Of a stretch of 64,000 bases of DNA, positions 43,853 through 52,809 are shown one piece after another; positions within the stretch are counted from its first letter, which is position 1; each line of letters starts with the position of its first letter. The notes below the pieces were generated by a model. That model saw only the letters and a list, made by a program, of their open reading frames with translations. It made no database searches and was not told the origin of the DNA. The position numbers and the translations under genes are program-made. Origin of the DNA: Pseudomonas sp. PDM04 (GTDB lineage: Bacteria > Pseudomonadota > Gammaproteobacteria > Pseudomonadales > Pseudomonadaceae); assembly GCF_014851765.1 (NCBI RefSeq), contig NZ_JACVAI010000006.1, forward strand, positions 474,774 to 538,773, read 5' to 3'.

Positions 43853-44830
43853 ATGCTCTCGCTGCGCAAAGAGCCACCGCTGTCCCCCGAAGTGCTCGAA
43901 GAAGCCGCCGAATGGCTGATGCGTCTGAGCGAAAACGACCTGAGCGACAGTGAACGCGCCGAATGGGAGCTGTGGAAGGTCAGCAGCCCCGAGCGTGATC
44001 GCGCCTGGGCTCGGGCGCAGTTGCTGCAAAGCAAGCTGGGCGGCTTGCCGCCCTCCCTGGCGATGTCGGCGCTTGACCGGCCGAGCAGCCCGGAACGCCG
44101 CGCGGCACTGGGCAAACTGGCGCTGTTGCTCGCGGTGATGCCGGTAGGCTGGGGCAGCTGGAAACTGACGCAGTCGCAGCAGTGGACGGCGGATTACCGT
44201 ACCGCCGTCGGCGAGCGACGAGAGCTGACCCTGGCCGATGGCTCGCGCATCACCCTGAACACCGACAGTGCCGTCGATGTGCTGTTCGACAGCCAGCAAC
44301 GACTGATCCGCCTGCGTGAAGGCGAGATACTGGTGCAGACTGCCGCAGACACCTCCGCCCTGGCCCGGCCGTTCCTGGTCAGCACCCGTCAGGGCCACAT
44401 GCAGGCCCTGGGCACACGTTTCATCGTCCGCGAACTGAACCCGTTCACCCACCTCGCCGTGCTGGAAGGCGCCGTGAAAGTGGTGTTGGCCGATAACCGC
44501 GAATCCACGCCGCTGATCGTCAACGCCGGGCAAAGCACCGAATTTACCGCGCAGACCCAGGGTGCGCTGACCCAGGCGAATCGCCATGCCGGCGCCTGGA
44601 CCCAGGGCATGTTGATGGCCGACAAAATGCGCCTGGCGGATTTCGTCGCGGAACTGACGCGCTATCGCCGGGGCTTCGTCCGGTGTGACCCGGCCATTGC
44701 CGAGCTGCGCATTTCCGGCGCCTTTCCGATCAGCGATACCCAGCGCACCTTGAACATGCTGGTGCAAACCTACCCGGTGCTGGTCACCGGTCACTTGAGT
44801 GGTTACTGGGTCACCCTGTCTCCTGCCTGA
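43853..44830 (+). CDS. FecR-type anti-sigma regulator
   Basis: The 325-residue protein has an N-terminal cytoplasmic domain of about 80 residues (with AEWLMRLSENDLSDSERAEWELW), one membrane helix (near LALLLAVMPVGWGSWKL) and a periplasmic FecR domain (LADGSRITLNTDSAVDV). The ATG directly abuts the stop of the sigma gene. It should hold the sigma factor inactive or activate it according to the receptor's STN signal. Confidence 0.93.
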   Translation: MLSLRKEPPLSPEVLEEAAEWLMRLSENDLSDSERAEWELWKVSSPERDRAWARAQLLQSKLGGLPPSLAMSALDRPSSPERRAALGKLALLLAVMPVGWGSWKLTQSQQWTADYRTAVGERRELTLADGSRITLNTDSAVDVLFDSQQRLIRLREGEILVQTAADTSALARPFLVSTRQGHMQALGTRFIVRELNPFTHLAVLEGAVKVVLADNRESTPLIVNAGQSTEFTAQTQGALTQANRHAGAWTQGMLMADKMRLADFVAELTRYRRGFVRCDPAIAELRISGAFPISDTQRTLNMLVQTYPVLVTGHLSGYWVTLSPA

Positions 44831-44926
44831 GCCAAAAAAAATAAGTGCCGCAGGCTGATACTTTTGCGGATCTCGACTGGCAAACAAAGAAACCTTCATC
44901 CCTCACGTCCACAGGGTTCCCCGTCC

Positions 44927-47302
44927 ATGCCTGTCATTCGCCACGCACTGCTCAGCCTGACCCTGATCAGCGCTGCCTGTCCGTTGGTTCTGGCGGACGT
45001 GCCGGTGCAGTTGGATTCGGTCGAAATCCGCACCTATCACATTGCCTCCGGACCACTGGGCGCCACGCTGTCGAGCTTCGCCGTCGAGGCCGGCATTGCG
45101 CTGTCGTTCGAGCCATCCGTCACGGAAGGCCTGATCAGCCCGGGGCTGTCCGGTGCGTATTCGACCCAGGAGGCCGTGACCCGTTTGCTGGCCGGCAGCG
45201 GGCTGGACATGGTCCCGCGCAGCGACGGCAGCTACACGTTGGTACTGCGCCGGGTCACCCTGACGCCAACCACGGTCGAAGGTATCGACAGACGCAGCGA
45301 CAACCTGCCGCCGGTGTATTCGGGGGGCCAGGTGGCCGTCGGCAGCCGCCTCGGCATGCTGGGCAATACCGATGTGATGGATGCGCCGTTCAGCGTCAGC
45401 ACCTACACCGCCGCGTTGATCAAGGATCAACAGGCGACGACCGTGGGCGATGTGCTGGAGCGGGACTCATCGGTACGCTCCACCGGCCAGACTGGCGGCA
45501 TCGTCGATTCGTTCTTCATCCGTGGCTTTCCCGTGGGCGAAGGCAATCTTGGCGAGTTGGCGTTCGACGGCGTCTACGGCGTGGCCTCCAATTACCGGGT
45601 GTTCACCGAATACGCCGAGCGCATTGAAGTGGTCAAGGGGCCTGGGGCCCTGCTCTACGGCATGTCGCCCAACAGCGCCGTGGGTGGCGTGATCAACGTG
45701 GTGCCCAAGCGTTCCCTCGATGAGGACCTGACCCGGTTCACCACCAGCTACGTCCAGGATTCACAGCTGGGTGGCCATATCGACCTCAGTCGGCGCTTTG
45801 GCGAAGAGCGCCGATTCGGCGTACGCCTCAATGGCAGCGTGCAACAGGGCGATACGGTGATTGACGATCAAGAGCGGGAGGTCGGCGTGGGTGCGCTGTC
45901 CCTGGACTATCAAGGCGAGCGCCTGCGCACCACCCTCGACCTGGTCAGCCAGAAGGAACAATTCGATGCCGCCTCCCGCCCCTTCCTGATCGCCCCGGGC
46001 GTGGACATTCCTTCGGCCGCCAACGGCCGGACCAACGTCAGCCAGGATTGGGGATGGTCCAAAACCCGTGACAAATCGGCGTTGCTCGGCGGCGAGTACG
46101 ACCTCACCGACAGCCTGACCGTCTTCGCCCATGCCGGTGGCGGCAAGTCGACCGTGGCGCGCATGTCCGATCAGACCCCGAGCATCATCAACGCTGCGGG
46201 TGATACTTCGTCGATACCCGGATATTACAAGTTCGAAGTCCAGCGCTACACGGTCGACGCCGGTGCCCGATTGCGTTTCGATACCGGGCCGATCAGCCAC
46301 AGCACTGCCTTGCAGGCGACGCGTTACCGGGATGAATTATCTCGCGGCATCCTGTCCGGACCACCGACGCTGTCGAACATCTATCACCCGATCCACCGCC
46401 CCAAGCCGTCGATTGCCGAACCGGCCACGCCGAAAGTGTCCGCGAGTGAATTGTCCGGCATCGCCCTTGCCGACACCCTGTCGATACTCGAACAACGCGC
46501 GCAGCTCACGCTCGGCGTGCGCCAACAGAACATCCGGTCGCACAACTACAACACGGCCGGTGCGGTGACGGCGTCCTTCGACAATGGCAAGGCCACGCCG
46601 CTGTTCGGGGTGGTGCTCAAGCCCTGGGAACACGTGTCGTTCTACTACAACTACATTGAAGGGCTGAGCAAGGGTGACGTCGCCCCGAGCACCGCCTCGA
46701 ACGCCGGCGAAACCTTCGCACCTTACGTTTCCCGGCAACAGGAGATCGGGGTCAAGCTCGACTACGGCAATTTCATGTCGACCCTCGCCCTGTTCCAGAT
46801 CAAAAAGCCCAGCGGCGAATTGTCATCCGGGGTGTTTTCGGTCCAGGGCGAACAGCGCAACCGTGGCCTGGAGCTGAGCCTGTCGGGCGAAGTCGCCCAA
46901 GGCACGCGCCTGCTCGGTGGCGTGACGCTGCTGGATGCGCAACTGACCAAAACCAGCGTGGCCGCCAACCGAGGCAACACGCCGGTGGGCGTGCCGGACG
47001 CTCAAGCCAACCTCTGGGCCGAGTGGGACTTGCCCTGGGTCGAGGGGCTGACACTCACCAGCGGCGCGATCTACACCGCCAGCCAGTACGTCAACCAGGC
47101 CAATACCCAGGAGCTGGACCCCTGGACTCGCTTCGATGTCGGTGCGCGATACACCACGCAGATTGCACAGCGCCCCACGACGTTTCGCGCCACGGTGCAA
47201 AACGTGTTCGACCGCGAGTACTGGTCGGGGGTCGCCTCCTATGGCGCGTTTTCCCAGGGGGCGCCGCGCACCCTTCTACTGTCGGCCACGGTCGACTTCT
47301 GA
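44927..47302 (+). CDS. TonB-dependent siderophore receptor with STN signalling domain
   Basis: The 791-residue receptor has a signal peptide (MPVIRHALLSLTLISAACPLVLA), an STN domain (about residues 35-105, YHIASGPLGATLSSFAVEAG), a plug and a barrel ending in SATVDF. Much of the plug and barrel matches the first receptor, for example RDSSVRSTGQTGGIVDSFFI and NVFDREYWSGVASYGAFSQG. I chose the ATG at 44927, which starts the signal peptide; the frame is open from 44864. It lies 96 bases after fecR and is followed by the ABC importer genes, so all could be one iron-regulated unit. Confidence 0.93.
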   Translation: MPVIRHALLSLTLISAACPLVLADVPVQLDSVEIRTYHIASGPLGATLSSFAVEAGIALSFEPSVTEGLISPGLSGAYSTQEAVTRLLAGSGLDMVPRSDGSYTLVLRRVTLTPTTVEGIDRRSDNLPPVYSGGQVAVGSRLGMLGNTDVMDAPFSVSTYTAALIKDQQATTVGDVLERDSSVRSTGQTGGIVDSFFIRGFPVGEGNLGELAFDGVYGVASNYRVFTEYAERIEVVKGPGALLYGMSPNSAVGGVINVVPKRSLDEDLTRFTTSYVQDSQLGGHIDLSRRFGEERRFGVRLNGSVQQGDTVIDDQEREVGVGALSLDYQGERLRTTLDLVSQKEQFDAASRPFLIAPGVDIPSAANGRTNVSQDWGWSKTRDKSALLGGEYDLTDSLTVFAHAGGGKSTVARMSDQTPSIINAAGDTSSIPGYYKFEVQRYTVDAGARLRFDTGPISHSTALQATRYRDELSRGILSGPPTLSNIYHPIHRPKPSIAEPATPKVSASELSGIALADTLSILEQRAQLTLGVRQQNIRSHNYNTAGAVTASFDNGKATPLFGVVLKPWEHVSFYYNYIEGLSKGDVAPSTASNAGETFAPYVSRQQEIGVKLDYGNFMSTLALFQIKKPSGELSSGVFSVQGEQRNRGLELSLSGEVAQGTRLLGGVTLLDAQLTKTSVAANRGNTPVGVPDAQANLWAEWDLPWVEGLTLTSGAIYTASQYVNQANTQELDPWTRFDVGARYTTQIAQRPTTFRATVQNVFDREYWSGVASYGAFSQGAPRTLLLSATVDF

Positions 47303-47322
47303 CACTTGCAAAGGCCTTGATC

Positions 47323-48492
47323 ATGCTCACCATTGTTCGACGCAGCCACGCCCTGGCCGCGCTGTTGTTTGCAGGATTGCTGGGGGTTTCATTGCCGTCC
47401 TCGGCGTCCGAGGCGAGTGCACCGCTCAGTAGCGTCACCGATTTGCTCGGCCGCCAGGTCAAGGTGCACCTGCCGGTCAAGCGGGTCATTCTCGGTGAAG
47501 GACGCCAGTTGTATCTGGTGGCCGCACTGGATACGCAGAATCCCCTCGAACGCATCGTGGGCTGGCGCAAGGACCTGATCCAGTCCGACCCCGACACCTA
47601 CAACGCCTACCTGCGCATGTTTCCCCAGATAGCCAGGATCCCCACCTTCGGCGGATTTGAAGACGGCACCTTCGACATCGAGCAAGCGATCTCCCAGCGC
47701 CCCGATGTGATCATCCTCAACATCGAGGCCCGGCATGCCACCGAGGATGCGCGTTACATTGAGAAGCTCGACGCCCTGGGCATCCCCGTGGTGTACGTCG
47801 ACTTCCGCAACAACCCCATGCAGAACACCGAACCGACCATGCGCCTGTTCGGCCAGTTGTTCGGCAAAGAGCAACGTGCCGAGGACTTCATCGCGTTTCG
47901 CAACGAGCAGATCCGACGGGTCACCGACGTGATTGCCGCGCAGCACCCTGCCCGCCCCAACGTGTTCATCGAGCGCATCGGTGGCTACACCGACGATTGC
48001 TGCCTGAGCTTCGGCAATGAAAACTTCGGCCGCTTCGTCGAAATGGCCGGCGGCAACAACATCGCCAAGGACATCATCCCCACTACCTTCGGTCAGTTGA
48101 ATGCCGAACAGGTGATCGTCGCCAATCCGGACCAGGTGGTTGTGACCAGCGCCAACTGGGAAGCCTTCGCGCCGGGTGGCCACTGGGTGGGGGTGGGGCC
48201 GGGAGCGGACCTGACGCAAGCGCGCCACAAACTGGCGTGGTACACCGGGCGTGCGGCCTACGCCGGGATCAAGGCACAGGACAGTCAGGCATTCCATGCC
48301 ATCTGGCACCAGTTCTACAACAGCCCCTACCAGTTCGTGGCTATCCAGCAACTGGCAAAGTGGTTTCATCCCACGCTATTTGCCGACCTCGATCCGCAAG
48401 CCGCCTTTCGTCAACTGCACGAGCGCTTCCTGCCGGTGCCCTATGAGCCGGGCTACTTCGTCAGCCTGCGCGAGCCTGGGGTCACGCCATGA
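47323..48492 (+). CDS. Iron-siderophore ABC transporter periplasmic binding protein
   Basis: The 389-residue binding protein of the FepB/FhuD/BtuF class has a Sec signal (residues 1-28, ending SSASEA, no lipobox), then SVTDLLGRQVKVHLPVKRVI. The two-lobe pattern is completed by EQVIVANPDQVVVTSANWE. A run DDCCLSFGNENFGRF is characteristic of a sub-group of ferri-siderophore binders. AAAGG lies nine bases before the ATG at 47323; the frame is open far upstream inside the receptor gene. The permease gene overlaps its stop. Confidence 0.88.
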   Translation: MLTIVRRSHALAALLFAGLLGVSLPSSASEASAPLSSVTDLLGRQVKVHLPVKRVILGEGRQLYLVAALDTQNPLERIVGWRKDLIQSDPDTYNAYLRMFPQIARIPTFGGFEDGTFDIEQAISQRPDVIILNIEARHATEDARYIEKLDALGIPVVYVDFRNNPMQNTEPTMRLFGQLFGKEQRAEDFIAFRNEQIRRVTDVIAAQHPARPNVFIERIGGYTDDCCLSFGNENFGRFVEMAGGNNIAKDIIPTTFGQLNAEQVIVANPDQVVVTSANWEAFAPGGHWVGVGPGADLTQARHKLAWYTGRAAYAGIKAQDSQAFHAIWHQFYNSPYQFVAIQQLAKWFHPTLFADLDPQAAFRQLHERFLPVPYEPGYFVSLREPGVTP

Positions 48493-49550
48493 ACGCGCTC
48501 AACGATGTCGCGCCCGGCCAGCGCGACACCTACCGTCGCCTGGTGGTGCGCAAACGCCTGATCCTCGGCGTCCTGGCGCTGCTGCTGTTGGGCAGCGTGC
48601 TGCTTGACCTGGCCCTGGGGCCGGCCAGCTACGGCCTTGACGAAGTGCTCGGCGCCCTGCTTTCACCCGACAGCGCGGCGCCGCAAGTACGGGTCGTGAT
48701 GTGGGACATCCGCTTGCCCGTGGCGCTGATGGCGGTTGCCGTCGGCGCGGCGTTATCGCTGGCCGGCGCGCAGATGCAGACCATCCTCAACAACCCGCTG
48801 GCCAGCCCTTTCACCCTGGGCATTTCCGCCGCAGCGAGTTTCGGCGCGGCCATGGGGCTGGCGTTCGGCGTGGCGCTGTTTCCGCTGGCGGCGCAGTACA
48901 TGGTGCCGGTCAACGCGTTCATCATGGCCATGCTGTCCGCCCTGCTGATCCACTTTCTGAGCATGCGCCGCGGCGTCACCGCCGAAACCATTGTCTTGCT
49001 CGGCATCGCCCTGGTGTTCACGTTCAATGCATTGCTGGCCCTGGTGCAGTTTTTTGCCACCGAGCAAGCCGTGGCAGCGGTGGTGTTCTGGACCATGGGC
49101 AGCCTGACCAAGGCCACCTGGCCCAAGCTTGGCGTGATCTGCCTGGTGATCCTGATCACCCTGCCCGTCTTCGCCAGGCGAACCTGGGCGCTCACGGCGC
49201 TGAGACTGGGCGATGACAAGGCCGCCAGTTTCGGCATCAACGTGCGCAGCCTGCGCTTCCAGACGCTGATCATGGTCAGCCTGCTGGCCGCGTTTCCCGT
49301 GGCCTTCGTCGGCACCATCGGTTTCATCGGACTGGTCGGCCCGCACATCGCCCGGATGCTGATTGGCGAAGATCAACGCTTCTTTCTGCCGGCCTCGTTA
49401 CTGACGGGGGCCTTGATCCTTTCCGCCAGTTCGGTGGTCAGCAAAACCCTGATCCCCGGGGCGATTTTCCCCATCGGCGTGGTCACCTCGCTGATCGGCG
49501 TGCCGTTCTTCATATCTCTGATTCTCAGCGGGAAGAAAAACTCATGGTAA
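48489..49550 (+). CDS. FecCD-family ABC permease
   Basis: The 353-residue protein has about nine to ten membrane helices with FecCD-family marks: VGAALSLAGAQMQTILNNPLASP near residue 85 and GTIGFIGLVGPHIARMLIG near 280. It forms the inner-membrane channel of the siderophore importer. Its start overlaps the binding-protein stop (ATGA) and its end overlaps the ATPase start. Confidence 0.92.
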   Translation: MNALNDVAPGQRDTYRRLVVRKRLILGVLALLLLGSVLLDLALGPASYGLDEVLGALLSPDSAAPQVRVVMWDIRLPVALMAVAVGAALSLAGAQMQTILNNPLASPFTLGISAAASFGAAMGLAFGVALFPLAAQYMVPVNAFIMAMLSALLIHFLSMRRGVTAETIVLLGIALVFTFNALLALVQFFATEQAVAAVVFWTMGSLTKATWPKLGVICLVILITLPVFARRTWALTALRLGDDKAASFGINVRSLRFQTLIMVSLLAAFPVAFVGTIGFIGLVGPHIARMLIGEDQRFFLPASLLTGALILSASSVVSKTLIPGAIFPIGVVTSLIGVPFFISLILSGKKNSW

Positions 49551-50299
49551 CGATCCAGCTGGAGGAACTCGGCGCCGGCTATGGTCAGCGCACCATCATC
49601 AGCGGTGTCAGCACGGCGACTTTTGTCGGCGGTCAGGTCGTCGCCGTGGTCGGTCCCAATGCCGCTGGCAAATCCACCCTGTTCAAACGCATGGCCGGGC
49701 TGATCGACGGGCCCGGCCGGGTCAACGTGCAAGGCGTGGAACAGGGCCCGCAAGCCATCAGCTACATGCCCCAGGGTTTGAACGCCAGCGCCCGGTTGAC
49801 GGTGTACGAATCGGTCCTGCTGGCGCGCAAGCAACTGACGCCCGGCTGGGCCGTTCACGACGACGAACTCAAGCTGGTCGATGAAATTCTCGATGCCTTG
49901 GGCATCACCGCCCTGTCGTTCCGCAACCTGGGTGAACTCAGCGGCGGCCAGCAGCAGCTGGTTTCGATTGCCCAGACGCTGGTGCGCGAGCCGCACATCC
50001 TGCTGATGGACGAGCCCACCAGCGCCCTGGACATGCATCGTCAGGTCCAGGTGCTGACCTTTATGCGAGACCTGGCCCGCAAACGCCAGGTGATTGTGTT
50101 TATCGCGATCCATGACCTGAACCAGGCCTTGCGCTTTGCCGATCAGGTGCTGGTCATCGCCGATGGCACCGCCCGCGCCAGCGGTCCGAGCCACGAGGTG
50201 ATCAACGAACAAATGCTGCGCGAGGTGTACAGGGTCGAGGCGCGAATCGAGCGCTGCAGCCGTGGGGAGCACCATATCCTGATTGACGATATTGTCTGA
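49544..50299 (+). CDS. Siderophore ABC transporter ATP-binding protein
   Basis: The 251-residue ATPase has Walker A GPNAAGKSTLFKRM, signature LSGGQQQLVSIAQTL and Walker B HILLMDEPTSALD. It completes the importer begun by the binding protein and permease. It is the last gene of the iron island in this direction; a hairpin follows. Confidence 0.92.
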   Translation: MVTIQLEELGAGYGQRTIISGVSTATFVGGQVVAVVGPNAAGKSTLFKRMAGLIDGPGRVNVQGVEQGPQAISYMPQGLNASARLTVYESVLLARKQLTPGWAVHDDELKLVDEILDALGITALSFRNLGELSGGQQQLVSIAQTLVREPHILLMDEPTSALDMHRQVQVLTFMRDLARKRQVIVFIAIHDLNQALRFADQVLVIADGTARASGPSHEVINEQMLREVYRVEARIERCSRGEHHILIDDIV

Positions 50300-50307
50300 C
50301 GCGGGCA

Positions 50308-50341
50308 TCAGGCGGGTCGGCAGCGGCCGATGGCCGCCTGA
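50308..50341. terminator. Possible bidirectional hairpin between convergent genes
   Basis: TCAGGCGG and CCGCCTGA form an 8-bp stem around an 18-base loop that itself is GC-rich. It lies between the ATPase gene and the aminotransferase gene, which converge. There is no T-tract, so it may only be a structure or protect RNA ends. Confidence 0.4.
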
Positions 50342-50365
50342 CCTGACAGGCGTTGGGCCCGCCGC

Positions 50366-51688
50366 TTACGGTTCGACACCCTCTAACGCCTTGCCCGCGA
50401 CCTCCAGCAACAAATCCGCATGTTCGCGTTCAAACGCCAGCAGCGGACGGATCTTCAGCACGTTTTCCAGTGGTCCGGCGGCGCTGATCAGCACCCCCAG
50501 CTCGCGCATCACGTTGACCACCTGGCGGGTCTGGGCGGCGGCCGGGCTTTGGGTCGTGCGGTCGGTCACCAGTTCGACGCCCAGGAACAGCCCTGCGCCG
50601 CGCACGTCGCCGATGATCGGGTAACGCTCGGCCAGTTGCTGGAAACCTGCCAGCAGGTATTGGCCCATCGTGTGCGAGCGCTGTTGCAGCTGTTCGTCAC
50701 GGATGACGTTCAGCACCGCATGGCCTGCCGCGCAGGACACCGGGTTGCCGCCAAAGGTGTTGAAATAGCGCATGTTCTTGCCGAAATGATCGACCACTTC
50801 GGCCCGCCCGACGAGGCCGGCAATGGGCTGGCCGTTGCCCATCGGCTTGCCCATGGTGACGATATCGGGGCGCACGTTGTGGCGCTCGAAGCCCCACAGG
50901 TTCAGGCCGGTCCGGGCGAAACCGGACTGCACTTCATCGGCGATGTACAACAGCCCTTCGGCCTGGGCCAGCGCAATCCCCTCGGCAATGCACCCGGCAG
51001 GGTCCGCCAGGACACCGTCGCTGGCGAAGATGCCATCGAGCAGGATCGCAGCCGGGCGGATACCGTGCGCGCGCAAGTCTTCGATCGCCGCTCGCACATC
51101 GGCGGCGAAAGTCGAGGCGACAGCCCCCTGCCCCAGCCGATAGGCATCGGGCGCACGGACCGTGCGCACGTGCGGCGGCAGGATCATGCTCGGGCCCAGG
51201 GACGGCGACAACTCGGCGATATCGCCCGTGACGCCGTGGTAGGCGAACCGGGTGATGATCACGCCGGTGCCGCCGGTGAACTGTTTGGCGATGCGCAATG
51301 CCAGGTCGTTGGCTTCGCTGCCCGTGCAGGTGAACATGACCCGCTCGAGGTCCTCGGGAAAAGTGTCCAGCAGCTGTTCGGCGTAATCCAGCACGCCTTC
51401 CTGCAGGTAGCGGGTATGGGTGTTCAATTGCGCGGCTTGCCGGGTCATCGCCTCGACCACCCGTGGATGGCAATGCCCCACGGACGCCACGTTGTTGTAG
51501 GCATCGAGATAACGGCGACCCTGTTCGTCGTACAGCCACACGCCTTCGCCGCGCACCGTGTGCAACGGTCGCTCGTAAAACAGTCGGTAAGCCGGCCCGA
51601 GCAGGCGCTCCCGGCGTTCGATGAGGCGTTTTTCCGTGTCTGAAAGACGATCGGCATCCCCCGCCGTGAAACCGTTGATCATGCTCAT
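50366..51688 (-). CDS. Class-III PLP enzyme (aminotransferase or phospholyase)
   Basis: The 440-residue fold-type I PLP enzyme has the class-III pattern: CTGSEANDLALRIAK, DEVQSGFARTG and the Schiff-base Lys in MGKPMGNGQPIAGL. Its ATG overlaps the stop of the kinase gene. Class-III enzymes paired with an APH-fold kinase resemble the pair that makes and breaks phosphohydroxylysine or phosphoethanolamine. A phospholyase reaction (amino-alcohol phosphate to aldehyde plus ammonia and phosphate) is thus a real alternative to transamination. Sequence alone cannot decide. Confidence 0.85.
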   Translation of the reverse strand: MSMINGFTAGDADRLSDTEKRLIERRERLLGPAYRLFYERPLHTVRGEGVWLYDEQGRRYLDAYNNVASVGHCHPRVVEAMTRQAAQLNTHTRYLQEGVLDYAEQLLDTFPEDLERVMFTCTGSEANDLALRIAKQFTGGTGVIITRFAYHGVTGDIAELSPSLGPSMILPPHVRTVRAPDAYRLGQGAVASTFAADVRAAIEDLRAHGIRPAAILLDGIFASDGVLADPAGCIAEGIALAQAEGLLYIADEVQSGFARTGLNLWGFERHNVRPDIVTMGKPMGNGQPIAGLVGRAEVVDHFGKNMRYFNTFGGNPVSCAAGHAVLNVIRDEQLQQRSHTMGQYLLAGFQQLAERYPIIGDVRGAGLFLGVELVTDRTTQSPAAAQTRQVVNVMRELGVLISAAGPLENVLKIRPLLAFEREHADLLLEVAGKALEGVEP

Positions 51689-52752
51689 GCGCCAACCTCC
51701 TGAGTGCAAGCGGCCAGTATTCGGTCGTGGATATGCGCCGGGGATACCAAGGACAGGCCTGCCAGGCTTTCCTGGGCGCGGTGGGCATTGCGCAAAATGT
51801 ACGCGCGGTTATCCGGGTGCAGGTCCGCCCGCCAGAAATTGATGCACAGCGACAACGCCAGGCGCGTCGAGATCAACACCGGCAGCAGTTCAAGTTCTTC
51901 GCCCAGCAGCGGGTTGACCCGGTGATAGGCGCGGATCATGTCCAGTGCCGGGGCCAGGACATCACCCGACACACCCAATTGGTAAGAGGCCGCCACCGCG
52001 ACTTCGTTGACCAGCGGCGCCCGGACCATGTCACCGAAATCCAGGATGTTGCGCAGGACATCCGGGTGCTCGGGGTCGACAATGATGTTGTGCGGATTCA
52101 TGTCGTTATGAATCACCTGCTGGCGCAGCGTGGGGGCGCTCGCCAGCACCTGCTCTTCAAACCGGTCCAGGCTGTGTTCAACCCTGTCGCGACGCAACCC
52201 CGGCTCGATGTAGTCGAGCAACGGCCTGAGGCGTTGTGCATGCTGCATGTCCCACAGCAGCACATGCCCGGCAGCCGGATGGCTGAAGCCGCTCAAGGCC
52301 AGATCGAAACGGGCCAGTGCTTGCCCCAGGTTCTGCCGGAACGCCTCGCAGGTGCAGGCGACGCGGTGCAGTGGCAGGCCGTCGACGAACGACAGCAAGC
52401 GTACCAGCATGCGTTGGCCCTCGATCTCGACCGATTCGACGAACCCGCCACTCAGCGACGGATAGACACGTTGCACGGGCAATGCGGGATCGTGACGCTC
52501 GATCTGACGCATGGCCTGGTTATGGAAATCGACGACGTCCGGGTTTTCCAGCGGATGGGAAAGCTTGAACAGACGGGACGAACCGTCCGCGAGGATGACC
52601 CGGAAATTCAGGTCGCGCTCGCCGCCCAGCCTCTCAAGTTTCCCGCTGATCGCGTAGTGCTGCCGGAGGGCTTCATGGACCTGCGCCTCGCTGACCCGGG
52701 CAGGTGCCGCCTCCAGCAGACAGGCTTCAGCAAATACATTCTCAAGCGGCAT
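51685..52752 (-). CDS. APH-fold kinase (hydroxylysine-kinase-like)
   Basis: The 355-residue aminoglycoside-phosphotransferase-fold kinase has the catalytic loop HNDMNPHN and the metal-binding DFGD (ILDFGDM). I chose the ATG at 52752 with GAGGAG upstream; the frame continues further upstream without support. It precedes and overlaps the class-III PLP gene. In vertebrates and some bacteria such a kinase phosphorylates hydroxylysine or another amino alcohol for a PLP phospholyase. That role fits here but is inference. Confidence 0.8.
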   Translation of the reverse strand: MPLENVFAEACLLEAAPARVSEAQVHEALRQHYAISGKLERLGGERDLNFRVILADGSSRLFKLSHPLENPDVVDFHNQAMRQIERHDPALPVQRVYPSLSGGFVESVEIEGQRMLVRLLSFVDGLPLHRVACTCEAFRQNLGQALARFDLALSGFSHPAAGHVLLWDMQHAQRLRPLLDYIEPGLRRDRVEHSLDRFEEQVLASAPTLRQQVIHNDMNPHNIIVDPEHPDVLRNILDFGDMVRAPLVNEVAVAASYQLGVSGDVLAPALDMIRAYHRVNPLLGEELELLPVLISTRLALSLCINFWRADLHPDNRAYILRNAHRAQESLAGLSLVSPAHIHDRILAACTQEVGA

Positions 52753-52776
52753 TGATGACTCCTCGCCTCGGTGACT

Positions 52777-52804
52777 GGGGCCTGCGCGCACAGGCACAGG
52801 CCCC
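52777..52804 (-). other. Stem-loop between binding-protein and kinase genes
   Basis: GGGGCCTG and CAGGCCCC form an 8-bp stem with a 12-base loop just after the binding-protein stop codon. No T-tract follows on either strand. Such hairpins often protect the abundant binding-protein message. Confidence 0.5.
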
Positions 52805-52809
52805 TTGCA

